Source: Pseudoalteromonas fuliginea | GTDB taxonomy: Bacteria > Pseudomonadota > Gammaproteobacteria > Enterobacterales > Alteromonadaceae | Length of the DNA: 64,000 bases | NCBI RefSeq assembly: GCF_000690055.1 | Contig: NZ_JJNZ01000031.1 | Coordinates: forward strand, 1-64,000 | Direction: 5' to 3' | Part shown: in pieces, positions 44,738-54,465 of the stretch | How the letters are laid out: every line of letters begins with the position of its first letter | Numbering within the stretch: the first letter of the stretch is position 1 | Notes under the pieces: model-generated | Seen by the model: the letters and a program-made list of their open reading frames with translations, nothing else | Database searches by the model: none | Told to the model about the DNA's origin: nothing | Translations under genes and position numbers: made by a program

Positions 44738-45352
44738 ATGATCAAAGTATTTTTAGTAGAAGACCAAGGGTTAGTTCGCGATGCTATATCGGCATTACTA
44801 AGTCTCGACTTTAATATAGAAGTAATAGGCCAGGCGTGCGACGGACAAGCTGCACTTGATCATCTATCTAGTTTATCAAACGTATTACTACCAGATATTG
44901 TACTTAGCGATATTGAAATGCCAAATATAAATGGCATTGAACTAAGTGAACAAATAGCTGCAAAACACCCATCAATTAAAGTAGTAATAATGACTACGTT
45001 TTCCCGCGCAGGTTATATCAGACGTTCACTTTCGGCGGGTGTTAAAGGCTTTATTTTAAAAGAAGCACCAAGTGAAGAATTAATAAATGCCCTTAAAAAA
45101 GTAATGCAAGGTCAAAAAGTGATAGACCCAGAACTTGCTATTAATGCATTGGATGACTCAGATCCACTTACAGATAAAGAGCGCAAAGCACTTAAACTTG
45201 CAAGTGACGGTCTTAAAACGAGTGAAATAGCCAAGCAGTTGTTTATAAGCGAGGGAACTACACGTAATTATCTCTCGGATGCTATAGCTAAATTAAATGC
45301 CACAAACCGAATAGATGCAGCACGTATAGCGAAACAAAAAGGATGGCTATAA
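44738..45352 (+). CDS. NarL/DesR-family response regulator
   Basis: 204 residues. Receiver (1-120) with acceptor Asp58 (VLSDIEMPNINGIE) and a GFILKEAPSEEL end; LuxR-type HTH (about 140-200) with LTDKERKALKLASDGLKTSEIA and a recognition helix after SEGTTRNYLSDAI. Paired with the DesK-like kinase. Its targets are unknown: no desaturase gene lies in the window. Candidate binding sites upstream of the operon are listed separately. Followed at once by a hairpin terminator. Confidence 0.92.
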   Translation: MIKVFLVEDQGLVRDAISALLSLDFNIEVIGQACDGQAALDHLSSLSNVLLPDIVLSDIEMPNINGIELSEQIAAKHPSIKVVIMTTFSRAGYIRRSLSAGVKGFILKEAPSEELINALKKVMQGQKVIDPELAINALDDSDPLTDKERKALKLASDGLKTSEIAKQLFISEGTTRNYLSDAIAKLNATNRIDAARIAKQKGWL

Positions 45353-45353
45353 A

Positions 45354-45380
45354 ATAGGGCTGAACATAGCCCTATATTTT
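45354..45380 (+). terminator. Intrinsic terminator after the response regulator
   Basis: ATAGGGCT (45354-45361), loop GAACAT, AGCCCTAT (45368-45375), then a T-rich tail. Two bases after the stop codon of the response regulator. Confidence 0.8.
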
Positions 45381-45494
45381 AAAGCAAAAAAACAGATTAA
45401 CTATAATAGTTATGTATTTCCCTTATGCCCTTCATTTTATATGTCTAGGAGCGGTTGGTGACAGTATTTTTTCCTAGTAAATTTATGTAGTACG

Positions 45495-47213
45495 TTAGTT
45501 TTGAGCTGATTCGAATAAACTAACTTCTAAACAGTGCTGGCTTACGCTGTTCCTTTTTAAGGCGATATATAAGTCGGAGTGGATGTATATACCTTCTTTA
45601 CCTGATGTCATTCCTGCAATTTCAAACCATGAAAGCAGTTGGCGTTTTCTACCTGCTAATTCAAGCCTTATATCACGCTTTTTAAATATAATGTCTAAGT
45701 CGGCAAGCATGGCCATTACACTTAAATCTAAGTGAGTAAAGCAGGGTACAGCATCAATTATTACGCACTGAGTGTCGTCTTTTTGTCTTGCGTATTGCTC
45801 TAGTAATCTGCGTTTAAAGTAGCTGGCATTAAAGTAAGTTAGAGGGGAATTAAAACGATAAATAAACACACCTTGGACTGCTTTTGCTTTATCTGTTGCA
45901 TCTAAACTTCTTACAACTCCGTTTATATCTACGCCTAGTATATTGTCAGTTGGACGCATTACTGTGCGGATAAACTGAAATAGTCCCAGTAATACAGCAA
46001 GCGTGATGCCAGGGATAACACCAATAAATAACACCGCAAGTAAGGTGGCCGAGGCTAGATAAAATGCCTGTTTATCTTTTCGCTTTAATTGCCAAACCGC
46101 TTTTAAATCGAGTAAATGAACTGAGGCAATTATAAGTACAACACCTAGCGCTGCACTTGGAATAAATTCAAGTGGAGCTGTTAAAAATACAGCTATGAGC
46201 GTAATAATGGCAGCGGCTATTATAGACACTAACTGCGTTTTACCACCCGTTGCATCGTTAACAGCGGTGCATGAGTCGGCGCCACTGACGGCAAAACCTT
46301 GCGAAAGAGCTGACGCTATATTGGCAATACCTAGCGCTCTAAATTCTTTATCGGCGTCTATGTCGTAGCCGTTTTTAGCTGCAAAGCTACGAGCAGTTAG
46401 CATCATACTTACAAAGCTCACAATGGCTAAGTTAAGTGCGGGTACCACCAGCTCACGAATAACCCCTAAATCAAAAACAGGGGTATTAAAAACAGGAAGC
46501 CCGCCAGTTACGGTGCCAATAGTTTTTATATCAAATTGTTTTAAATCAAAAATCCATACCAAAAGCGCACCGAATGTAATGGCGAACATAGACGAAGGCC
46601 AAGTGGGCTTTATCCGCTTCATGGCAAAATAAACAGCAAGTGTAAACAAGGCCATTAATAAGGTGGGAACATGTGTTTGCGCTAGGTATGTGGGTACGCC
46701 ACCTAGGCGTTCAAGTAAGTCGCGCTCGTCAAAGGTAAAACCGAATACTTTGGAAAATTGACCAACAATAATAGTGATGGCTACGCCGTTTAGTAAGCCC
46801 ATTAAAATAGGCTTAGATAAAAAGTCAGCTAATACACCTAACTTAAATTTACTGGCTATAAAGCACCAAAAGCCGGTCATAGCGGTCATGGTGACAACAA
46901 GTTGCCAATGCTTAAAGCTGTCACCTGCAGCAATAGGTGTTACTACAGCTGCAATAACGGCGCAGGTTGCGGCATCAGGGCCAACTATTAGTTGTTTAGA
47001 AGTGCCGAAAAGTGCATATAGCATCATTGGCAGTATGCAAGAATATAACCCTACGGCGGCGTTAACACCGGTTAGTTGTGCGTAAGCAATGGCAACAGGT
47101 AAAGCCACTGCAGCTACCGATAGCGCCGCCCTTACATCATCAGCAAACCATTGTCGCTCATAGTGCAGCAATGTATTTAAACCGGGCATAAAATTATATA
47201 AACGCGACAGCAC
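45495..47213 (-). CDS. SulP family anion transporter with STAS domain
   Basis: 572 residues. About twelve transmembrane helices with the SulP signature region near the start (ALSVAAVALPVAIAYAQLTG, then GLYSCILPMMLYALFGTS) and LIVGPDAATCAVIAA. A cytoplasmic STAS domain (about 440-560) includes VFIYRFNSPLTYFNASYF and VPCFTHLDLSVMAMLADL. Bacterial SulP proteins move sulfate, bicarbonate or dicarboxylates; the substrate is not predictable. GTG start with AGGAAA ahead. No carbonic anhydrase gene is beside it. Confidence 0.92.
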   Translation of the reverse strand: MLSRLYNFMPGLNTLLHYERQWFADDVRAALSVAAVALPVAIAYAQLTGVNAAVGLYSCILPMMLYALFGTSKQLIVGPDAATCAVIAAVVTPIAAGDSFKHWQLVVTMTAMTGFWCFIASKFKLGVLADFLSKPILMGLLNGVAITIIVGQFSKVFGFTFDERDLLERLGGVPTYLAQTHVPTLLMALFTLAVYFAMKRIKPTWPSSMFAITFGALLVWIFDLKQFDIKTIGTVTGGLPVFNTPVFDLGVIRELVVPALNLAIVSFVSMMLTARSFAAKNGYDIDADKEFRALGIANIASALSQGFAVSGADSCTAVNDATGGKTQLVSIIAAAIITLIAVFLTAPLEFIPSAALGVVLIIASVHLLDLKAVWQLKRKDKQAFYLASATLLAVLFIGVIPGITLAVLLGLFQFIRTVMRPTDNILGVDINGVVRSLDATDKAKAVQGVFIYRFNSPLTYFNASYFKRRLLEQYARQKDDTQCVIIDAVPCFTHLDLSVMAMLADLDIIFKKRDIRLELAGRKRQLLSWFEIAGMTSGKEGIYIHSDLYIALKRNSVSQHCLEVSLFESAQN

Positions 47214-47457
47214 TTCAGTTTTCCTGTTAATAGTTACAACGTTTTGATAGTAAATTTAATATTCAAATAAGTATAGCGGGCACGGGGTTATTTTAATAAA
47301 TGGGGATGATTTAAATTAATAATGATTTTAAATTACTTTAAAGCACGAGCTGATAATTAATGTGGGATTGTTATGCTGAAAAACAGTTAAATTACAGATA
47401 TAAAAAATGACGCTTGCGTTGTGATAACACGCGCGCCATTTTATAGTTTTAAAAAGT

Positions 47458-47484
47458 GCCTGCTCATAAAAATAAGGAGCAGGC
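47458..47484 (-). terminator. Intrinsic terminator after the large TonB receptor
   Basis: GCCTGCTC (47458-47465) and GAGCAGGC (47477-47484) pair perfectly; read on the minus strand the stem is followed by ACTTTTT. It is 18 bp past the receptor stop. A second imperfect hairpin lies at about 47405-47440. Confidence 0.8.
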
Positions 47485-47501
47485 TAAACTTTAGGGAGAT
47501 A

Positions 47502-50441
47502 TTAAAATTTTGCGCGAATACCAAAGCTGTAACGACGATCCGCTTCAGTGTACTTCCAAGCACCACCTAGTTCAGATAGATAGATCGAAGGTTCACCTGT
47601 TAAGTTGGTTGCATTACCAACAAGCGTAATGTTTTCGTTAATGTCCCAACTTGCAGAGAAGTCTAACTGACCTCTATCGTCACGGTAGTTATTACCATAA
47701 ACAGTGCCATCTTCAGAAATGCTGCCATTGGAGTTAATATTTTCTACACGTTTTTCGTTTTCAGTATCCAAGAAACTGTCACGATAGTTATAAGCGATAC
47801 GAGTAGAGAACCCTTCGTACTCCCAAAATACTTGTAGGTTGTAAGTGTTTTTAGAGATATCTAATAACGGATTGCCATTTGGTTGCTCACTATCTGCATA
47901 TGTGTAGTTTGCATTGATGCCTAAGCCAGAAAATGCACCTGGTAGGCTTGTAAAGAACTGCTGGTAGCCCACTTCAAAACCTTGAACTGAACCGTTTTCA
48001 CCATTTACATTTTTAACAGTATCGATACCCGTTAGTCCTGCGTCGCGTAAGCCTGCAACATGGTTAAAGCCGTCAGCATCTACTGGAAAGTCAGTTGCAT
48101 CAGAGTAAACTAAATTGTCTTGAGATACACCCGCTGCATCAAGTTGACATACTTGGTTCCACTGAGTCACGTTTTGACCTGCAGTAGTGCTTGATGAAGC
48201 GACACAACTACTTTCGTTGCTTAAGAAAGATTCAACATCTTTATAAAATACTGCGAAAGAAATTACGTTACCTTCATCAAAGTAATGCTCTACAGATAAG
48301 TCGTATTGTGTTGCACGGTATGGTTCTAAATCAATAGAGCCTTGCGTTGCCCCCGTAATGTCGTTGTTAACGTCAAACGCAGGGCTTAGCTCGCTAAAGT
48401 CAGCGCGGCGCATAACTTTTGCTGCAGCAAAACGAAATAGTGTTTCATCTGAGTAGTTATAAGTAACGTTTAAGCTTGGTAAAAAGTCGCTGTAGTCATT
48501 GTCGCCAGTTACTTTTTCGCCATTAAGAAATACGCTTGATTCTAAATCTGTAGTTACATAACGACCACCTACAATAGCGGTGATATCATCAAAATCTAAA
48601 TATGCAGATACATACACTGCGGCCGTATCTTCAACCACATTGCGGTATGCGCTATCTTGAAACTTTTGGTTGTCTGAAAGGCTGCCCGTTGAAGCTAGGT
48701 TAGTGCCTACAAGCAATTGTTGAAGTTGAGCATAAGTATTTGCTGGATTGGATAAACCGTTATAGCTTAAAAAAGTTAGTAGGTCATTTTGCCCCGAGTG
48801 TCCTAGTTGGTCAAAAGAGTTGTCGTGGCTAACGGTAGTAAAGCTATCAGGAAATGCAGCATTGAAATCATCAACCCATAAAGTAGCTAATGAACCATCT
48901 GAGTCATTAAATGCATTTTTATAAATGTCTTTAATTTCTACTTTGTATTGTTCGTATTCGTAATCACGGTTAGTAACACGTACACCTGCTTTTACTTTAG
49001 ATACCCAACTTAAGCTGCTGAGAGGTTCGAACATTTCAATATCAAAACGAACCGCTGTTTCATCATTGTTTGTTCTTTTATCTTCACTTTTAAAAGTACG
49101 TAATGCTAAGTTTTGTGGGTCGGTAAATGCATTTGGATCTGAATGAATGATGCTTGGTAATTTATTACCGTTTTGCGAAAATGCACCATCATATAAATGA
49201 TTTACTAAATCAACCCCACCGCTAGCTTCAAAGGTCGACTTTTCGATTGGACGAAGTGTAAATTCAGAATCAGGCCTTACGCTTTCTGATGATGCTACCG
49301 CAATTTCACCAGAGATTTTTATGCTGTCAGTAAGGTTCCACTCTGCACCAAGTGCATTTGAAAACGAGTCGGTTTCACGAAAGTCACTGTATGTTTTTGG
49401 GATACCAAATTCGTTTGTTAGCGTGTAGTTGTTTACGCCGTTAGCACCTTGAGTTGTGTTTGCATCTGTTGATAATGAGCCAACGACACCTAAAATAGAA
49501 TTACCAGCTTGCTCGCCAGAGCGCTTAGTACCGCTTAAATCAAGGTACACCATGCCGTTACCAGATGTTGGTGCCCACTGAAGAGATAAATTTACAGCAG
49601 TACGTTCACGTTTTTCTACGTATTGTTCAACACTGTGCTCATCTCTAACAATGGCATTACCACTAGGTGTATTACCTTCTTGACCGTTAATTTCGATATC
49701 TTGAGGTTTAACTCGGCTAGATGTTTCATCTTGACGAATTTCACGATCTTGATATGAAAACATAGCAATGGCACCAAAAGTACCCATTTCGTCAAAGTCC
49801 CAATTGTTACCAATTGAGCCGCTAAAAATAGGTGCAATATTCTCTGTTTTATCAGCGTATTCGCCATCAAGAGAGATTGCGCCGGTTAGCTTATCCAGCT
49901 CTAGTGGGCGAACTGTCTTTAAACTCACTGTTCCGCCTAATGCACCTTCAATCATATCGGCAGTAGGCGATTTAACTACTTCTACTGTTTTTAAGAAGCT
50001 TGATGGGTAATCTTGCAAGCTAATACCGTCACGAGAGTCACCAATCGTAGAGCGGCCATTTAATTCAACACGGTTTTGAGGTAAGCCACGAATAGAAACA
50101 CTGTCACCCACACCAAAGTCGGTATTAATAGATACGCCAGTAATACGTTGCAGTGCTTCTGCAATGTTATTGTCTGGTAATTTACCTATATCTTCAGCAA
50201 CAATAGCATCAACAATACGCCCATCAGTACGTTTAAGCATTGCCGCAGCTTTCATGCTACCTAGCATGCCTTTTACTTCAATAACTTCAATATCATCAGA
50301 TGCGGTTTCTGAAGCAGTTGGAGCCTCTTGCGCTGCAATATTAGAAGAAGCCATTAATAAAAGGGCTGCTGCACTGATTGCTGTAGAGCTACTTCTTTTA
50401 TGTTTATTAGTTAATGTTGAAGTAATTTGATTGAGTTTCAT
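47502..50441 (-). CDS. TonB-dependent outer-membrane receptor (carbohydrate-type)
   Basis: 979 residues. A signal sequence with an unusually long N-terminal region (about 45 residues to SSNIAAQ), then the plug domain with IEVKGM (TonB-box-like region), IAEALQRITGVSI, VSIRGLPQNRVELNG and EGALGGTVSLKTVRPL. The barrel follows, ending SFGIRAKF with the C-terminal Phe needed for outer-membrane insertion. It resembles the subfamily common in Xanthomonas, Caulobacter and marine Alteromonadales that imports saccharides. GGGAGAG precedes the ATG. A GntR-type palindrome lies 55 bp upstream of the start. No sugar-utilisation genes are next to it. Confidence 0.92.
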   Translation of the reverse strand: MKLNQITSTLTNKHKRSSSTAISAAALLLMASSNIAAQEAPTASETASDDIEVIEVKGMLGSMKAAAMLKRTDGRIVDAIVAEDIGKLPDNNIAEALQRITGVSINTDFGVGDSVSIRGLPQNRVELNGRSTIGDSRDGISLQDYPSSFLKTVEVVKSPTADMIEGALGGTVSLKTVRPLELDKLTGAISLDGEYADKTENIAPIFSGSIGNNWDFDEMGTFGAIAMFSYQDREIRQDETSSRVKPQDIEINGQEGNTPSGNAIVRDEHSVEQYVEKRERTAVNLSLQWAPTSGNGMVYLDLSGTKRSGEQAGNSILGVVGSLSTDANTTQGANGVNNYTLTNEFGIPKTYSDFRETDSFSNALGAEWNLTDSIKISGEIAVASSESVRPDSEFTLRPIEKSTFEASGGVDLVNHLYDGAFSQNGNKLPSIIHSDPNAFTDPQNLALRTFKSEDKRTNNDETAVRFDIEMFEPLSSLSWVSKVKAGVRVTNRDYEYEQYKVEIKDIYKNAFNDSDGSLATLWVDDFNAAFPDSFTTVSHDNSFDQLGHSGQNDLLTFLSYNGLSNPANTYAQLQQLLVGTNLASTGSLSDNQKFQDSAYRNVVEDTAAVYVSAYLDFDDITAIVGGRYVTTDLESSVFLNGEKVTGDNDYSDFLPSLNVTYNYSDETLFRFAAAKVMRRADFSELSPAFDVNNDITGATQGSIDLEPYRATQYDLSVEHYFDEGNVISFAVFYKDVESFLSNESSCVASSSTTAGQNVTQWNQVCQLDAAGVSQDNLVYSDATDFPVDADGFNHVAGLRDAGLTGIDTVKNVNGENGSVQGFEVGYQQFFTSLPGAFSGLGINANYTYADSEQPNGNPLLDISKNTYNLQVFWEYEGFSTRIAYNYRDSFLDTENEKRVENINSNGSISEDGTVYGNNYRDDRGQLDFSASWDINENITLVGNATNLTGEPSIYLSELGGAWKYTEADRRYSFGIRAKF

Positions 50442-51003
50442 GTATCTCTCCCGTTTGGGTACGACTTAACGTCATTGTGTGTGTTGTTACTTGGTTTGGT
50501 TAACCAATTTAACTGCTTTTTCCTGTAGTGTGTCATACAGGTGGTATGGTTGAAATTAGTCCAATTCAGCTTTTATTACAACCTTTGTTTACCAAAAATT
50601 CACAAAATGTATTACAAAGTGTTCATTTGTTTTTTTATATTTAATAAATTTAATGGCTTATGATTTGCTTTTGTTTTTTATATTTTGAGTGAATTTTATT
50701 AAAGTATCTTTACCAGAGGCGTTTTTTATATTTTTTGTACTATTTAATACATTTGTTAGTACTATTTTTAAATTTTATGCCGTACTTTTATACGTGTTTA
50801 GCTTACTTTTTAAGTGATATTGAATTGGAAGAGCGACCACTAAAAGTTCTAAATGATTTATAAATTTGCGAAATAGTGGAGAGGTTAAAATAATTAAAAA
50901 TTATTTTGGTAATACCAATTTTCTATTGTTTTTATATTGATTTTGTACTAGCTGGGGTGGGGGCGATACACTAGGTAGTGATAAATAGATTTTTACGCAA
51001 AAA
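50442..51003. other. Long AT-rich upstream region of the TonB receptor
   Basis: About 560 bp without a credible gene. Close to the receptor it holds the palindrome at 50496-50507. Near 50912 the string ATACCAATTTTC resembles an end of the family C MITE, but no partner end was found. The rest is AT-rich with no further structure seen. Confidence 0.4.
50496..50507 (-). promoter_or_regulatory. Candidate GntR/FadR-subfamily operator
   Basis: The perfect palindrome TTGGTTAACCAA contains TGGT-N2-ACCA, the half-site pattern of FadR-subfamily GntR regulators such as UxuR and ExuR. It lies 55-66 bp upstream of the receptor start codon, a suitable place for repression. No GntR gene is present in the window. 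Confidence 0.45.
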
Positions 51004-51031
51004 AAAGCCCAGCATATAAATGCTGGGCTTT
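51004..51031 (-). terminator. Intrinsic terminator after dps
   Basis: AAAGCCCAGCA (51004-51014), loop TATAAA, TGCTGGGCTTT (51021-51031): a perfect 11-bp stem followed on the minus strand by a T-run; 16 bp past the dps stop. Confidence 0.9.
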
Positions 51032-51046
51032 CTTAGCTTAAATATA

Positions 51047-51571
51047 TTAGCTTTTTAGTTCGCCTGTAGATGATTCTAAGTGGGCTCGAATAAACCACTG
51101 AAATTGTTCTAGATCAGCCAGTTGGCTGGTGATCATATCTTCAGACACAGGATCTAATTCAGAAAGAGTCTCAATTGCTTTGCGGTGATCGGCATTAACG
51201 CCGTTATATACTTTATCAAGTGCAGCTAAATGCTCGGTCACTAGCCCTTTACCAATTGAGTATTCGCTCCATGTTCGGCGATCTACAATTGATTTTGGAG
51301 TGCCCACTGGTACTCCACCAAGAGTCGCAATTCGCTCAGCGATGGTGTCTGTCATTTCGCGCACAATGTCTACCTGTGGGTCTATCATTTCGTGTACGCC
51401 AATAAAGTTAGGTCCGACTACATTCCAATGAATATGTTTTAAAGTTAGTTGTAAGTCTATCAATGCAACCATGCGGTTATCGAGGGTAGCTATTGTTTTT
51501 TGAGCTGATTCGTCACTCATACCTGGCGCGGTAAATTTAGTTGTTTTGTTTGATTCGTTATTGTTACTCAT
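51047..51571 (-). CDS. dps: Dps ferroxidase/DNA-protection protein
   Basis: 174 residues, ferritin-like four-helix protein that forms a dodecamer, oxidises Fe(II) with peroxide and can coat DNA. The ferroxidase residues keep the exact E. coli spacing: His48, His60, Asp64, Asp75 and Glu79 (E. coli His51, His63, Asp67, Asp78, Glu82), in HIHWNVVG, HEMIDPQVD and DTIAER. The N-terminal 20 residues are polar with two Lys, so DNA binding is possible. AGGAG ribosome site, its own terminator. Probably under stationary-phase or peroxide control, but no operator was recognised. Confidence 0.95.
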   Translation of the reverse strand: MSNNNESNKTTKFTAPGMSDESAQKTIATLDNRMVALIDLQLTLKHIHWNVVGPNFIGVHEMIDPQVDIVREMTDTIAERIATLGGVPVGTPKSIVDRRTWSEYSIGKGLVTEHLAALDKVYNGVNADHRKAIETLSELDPVSEDMITSQLADLEQFQWFIRAHLESSTGELKS

Positions 51572-51752
51572 AATTTCTCCTACTTAACTAATGTGTTGCT
51601 CATATATATGTTGCGTGATGAGCGTGACTTAAGCTTAATAAAGCAACTGCTATGCCGTAAGTTGATTTGTTTTAAAAGTAATTTAAAAACAAATGGTTAT
51701 ATTTTAATTTAAGGTTTTTAAGGCTGAAGAGGAGATTGGGTTTTTGAAAAGC

Positions 51753-51777
51753 CTGCATATATTTGTAAAATATGCAG
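51753..51777 (-). terminator. Probable intrinsic terminator after the DUF2237 gene
   Basis: CTGCATAT (51753-51760) and ATATGCAG (51770-51777) form a stem followed on the minus strand by GCTTTTC; 28 bp past the DUF2237 stop. AT-rich, so weaker than others here. Confidence 0.55.
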
Positions 51778-51805
51778 ACTTCGATTTAGTTACTCTTAGG
51801 TGTAT

Positions 51806-52174
51806 TTAAACGTTGGCTATATATTCGTGCGCTTTTAAAACATCGAGCGGCACTATTTCTAATGATTTTTTATTTGTGGCTTCAAGTGCCACCGGTGGCG
51901 CAACGTTTGCTGAAATAGCATGAAGCCATCTTACTGCACACAAGCACCATTTATCACCGGCTTTTAAACCTTCGAAATCGTAAAGAGGGTTCGGGGTTAT
52001 TAAATCGTTACCTTGTGATTTTGAAAATTGTAAAAACTCATCAGTCATAATTGCACACACACTGTGATTGCCAAGATCTGATTCTGGTACATAACAAAAC
52101 CCTTCACGTGTGTAGCCACCATTACCGCAACATAGTTTTAAGCGTGTGCCGAGTACATTAAATTGATTCGCCAT
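51806..52174 (-). CDS. DUF2237 family protein
   Basis: 122 residues matching the DUF2237 pattern throughout: NVLGTRLKLCCGNGGYTREGF, with the CC pair, then CAIMTDEFLQFSKSQGNDL, FEGLKAGDKWCLCAVRW and the end block LEATNKKSLEIV-PLDVL. The conserved cysteines suggest a metal or redox role, but no function is known. Cytoplasmic, single gene. Confidence 0.9.
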   Translation of the reverse strand: MANQFNVLGTRLKLCCGNGGYTREGFCYVPESDLGNHSVCAIMTDEFLQFSKSQGNDLITPNPLYDFEGLKAGDKWCLCAVRWLHAISANVAPPVALEATNKKSLEIVPLDVLKAHEYIANV

Positions 52175-52274
52175 GAAATACCTTAATTTGTGGTGTTTAA
52201 TAAATTTACTCTATCAGGAGTAACTCGCTTGAGATAGCCATAAAACTTAAAAGAGGGAAGGGCCACACAAACTT

Positions 52275-52298
52275 AAGCCCGCAGCAAATTGCGGGCTT
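52275..52298 (-). terminator. Intrinsic terminator after gsp
   Basis: AAGCCCGCA (52275-52283) and TGCGGGCTT (52290-52298) form a perfect nine-bp stem with a short T-containing tail on the minus strand, 12 bp past the gsp stop. Confidence 0.75.
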
Positions 52299-52309
52299 AG
52301 TATTATTTA

Positions 52310-54166
52310 TTATTTAATACGCAGTGCCATGCAATCGCTATGACCGTTTATGATCATACTTTTATCAACGCGTACGCCACCACCAGAGTATTTGCCAGCA
52401 GCCGTAAAGCTACATATTTGTACAAAGTAGTCATCTACTTTAGGCAGTGCAAATAGTTGTTGGTATATCTGGTCTTGCTCGGCAAAGTGCCCCATTGTTT
52501 TTTCTATAACTTGCTGCTGTTCATCGACAAGTTGAATATTGGCACCACAACGTCCTACTATCGGTTTAACTACATAACCAGTTTGTAATAACTCGTCATT
52601 AAGTTCAAACGCGGTATTAAGTAAATACTTATGATTAGGGAACAAGCTCCAAAGTATTGGTAAAATGGCCTTATTACTTGGGATTAATGTCCACAGCGGT
52701 TCAAATACCATGACATTTTTACGCAGTAGTACATCGACTAAGCGCGGCGTTTCACCAGCTTTGAATTGTGGTTCAAAGTTATCACCTAATGATTGATCAG
52801 CTTCGCATTCCTCACGAATTTGATCAAGTGCGGTTTCCCACGACCAGGTTTTCCATACGTAACTCAGTTGTGCGCCATCTGCATCTGCTATGTTGCCTAA
52901 CTCATTCCAGCGAAGTGTGCTTAAGCCAATTATTAACTTACACTCAAAGCCTGCGGCTTCAATAGCTTCTTTCATAAATAATGCGTGGTAATGTTCTTCT
53001 GGTTCATCGTCTTGTAAAATATGAACAAGACCTTTTACTTCACTTTTACGCCATGCTTTTACGAGGTCTTTAAATAAATCTTGACCTGCATCTACACCTG
53101 TTTTAACACCAAAGTGTTTTGCCCATTTACCTTGAACCTTGCCGCTTTTCATATAACACGATGCCGAATCGCAATTGTATTCGTAAACTTTTAAACCTGC
53201 TGCTGTTAAGGCAAAGTCAAACCGGCTGGTAATTAATTGGTTTAAGCGGTTATCCCACGATTGGCGAATTTTATTAAGCACAACATCGGGTAAATTAAAC
53301 TTTTTTAATAACTCAGGGTGCTGCAGTACATAGTCGGTTGCATGCATAAATAAGCCATGCAGCTCATTTGTTGCATGCTCAATGCTTTGCTGCGCCGTTT
53401 GAGATATCGCAAAGTAATTATGTTGATCTTCATCTACGGATGTAAGTTTATGACCTTGCATCATTTCTACGTAAGCAGCTTCATCGTCATTCGCAATATT
53501 TAACCATGACTTATTTGCTTGCCCTGTATCTGCTGCTTTATGGGCTTCTATAGTAAATAAGTCAGTGTTTAGCTCAGGCGTTGACTCAGCATATTCTGTT
53601 TCATCAGTTTGTGTCATCCAACCTAAAATAGTGGCGTCGCTGTAAGAGCACTCAATCCAATAGTCGCCATCTTTAGTTACTTTTGCTTTTAGTTCTCGGC
53701 ACCAGTTTTGATTTGTTGGCCATATTTGATGTCCTACATTTTGCTCAGCAAGGCGTATTTTATCTTCATGCACTTCAACAACAACATGGCCTGTTTCTTC
53801 AAACTCGCCGCCTTCTTCCCATATCAGTAAACTTCCTACTTGAGGGTGATGTTTAGCACCATTTTTAAACGCGTTTAGTGGCAGTCTATTTTGGCTATTT
53901 ACATCGCGCACTGAACGCAGCTCAAAAATATCGTAAGCCATGGCTATGTCATCAAAAATATAACCATGGTTGAGATACATCCATCTACGGGCAAACTCAA
54001 CGCATTGCCATTTATAGCCCATGTAAATACCGTCTAGGTAACTACGATAGGCGCTACGATTAGGATAAATGCTTTCGTCAGCCGTATCATAATCAGATGA
54101 GTAAACAGCAACATTACCAGGTGCATAACCTAATAAAGTACCAAAATCACTAGCAGAAGCTTTCAT
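52310..54166 (-). CDS. gss: Bifunctional glutathionylspermidine synthetase/amidase
   Basis: 618 residues from ATG 54166 (E. coli enzyme 619); the in-frame TTG six bases earlier is rejected. The N-terminal CHAP-type amidase domain (about 1-195) has catalytic Cys55 in YKWQCVEFARRW and its His in TGHVVVEV. The C-terminal ATP-grasp-like synthetase (about 205-618) has SRFDFALT, LKVYEYNCDSASC, KPIVGRCGANIQLV and the GGVRVDKSMIINGHSD end block. It joins glutathione to spermidine and can reverse this. Probably a redox or polyamine reserve function. Monocistronic. Confidence 0.96.
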   Translation of the reverse strand: MKASASDFGTLLGYAPGNVAVYSSDYDTADESIYPNRSAYRSYLDGIYMGYKWQCVEFARRWMYLNHGYIFDDIAMAYDIFELRSVRDVNSQNRLPLNAFKNGAKHHPQVGSLLIWEEGGEFEETGHVVVEVHEDKIRLAEQNVGHQIWPTNQNWCRELKAKVTKDGDYWIECSYSDATILGWMTQTDETEYAESTPELNTDLFTIEAHKAADTGQANKSWLNIANDDEAAYVEMMQGHKLTSVDEDQHNYFAISQTAQQSIEHATNELHGLFMHATDYVLQHPELLKKFNLPDVVLNKIRQSWDNRLNQLITSRFDFALTAAGLKVYEYNCDSASCYMKSGKVQGKWAKHFGVKTGVDAGQDLFKDLVKAWRKSEVKGLVHILQDDEPEEHYHALFMKEAIEAAGFECKLIIGLSTLRWNELGNIADADGAQLSYVWKTWSWETALDQIREECEADQSLGDNFEPQFKAGETPRLVDVLLRKNVMVFEPLWTLIPSNKAILPILWSLFPNHKYLLNTAFELNDELLQTGYVVKPIVGRCGANIQLVDEQQQVIEKTMGHFAEQDQIYQQLFALPKVDDYFVQICSFTAAGKYSGGGVRVDKSMIINGHSDCMALRIK

Positions 54167-54465
54167 AAACAAAGATGTTCAAAATAAGGTGTGATAATTT
54201 GCTGACTATATGAGCCAAACTGCGTTATAGCAAGATATTACTGGGTATAATCTTTAATTAAATATTGGCGCTAAATAGGGCTTAAAATTATATTTTATCA
54301 ATCCATCGTTTTAAAAGCAGTAGTTAAGAAATCCCTCCTTCAAAGCGCTTACACATGTAAAACTGAACCTATATTCGTACTTTGGTTAATTTTTTGTTAA
54401 ACTGTTGCGCTTGGTATAGCAAAACTAGCTAAAATTAGTTAAAAGTTTTTAAAACAGGAAAAATA

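Noticed and set aside
50912..50923. ATACCAATTTTC as a family C MITE end
   Set aside because: Only the first eight bases match the terminal repeat and no partner end is found within several hundred bases.
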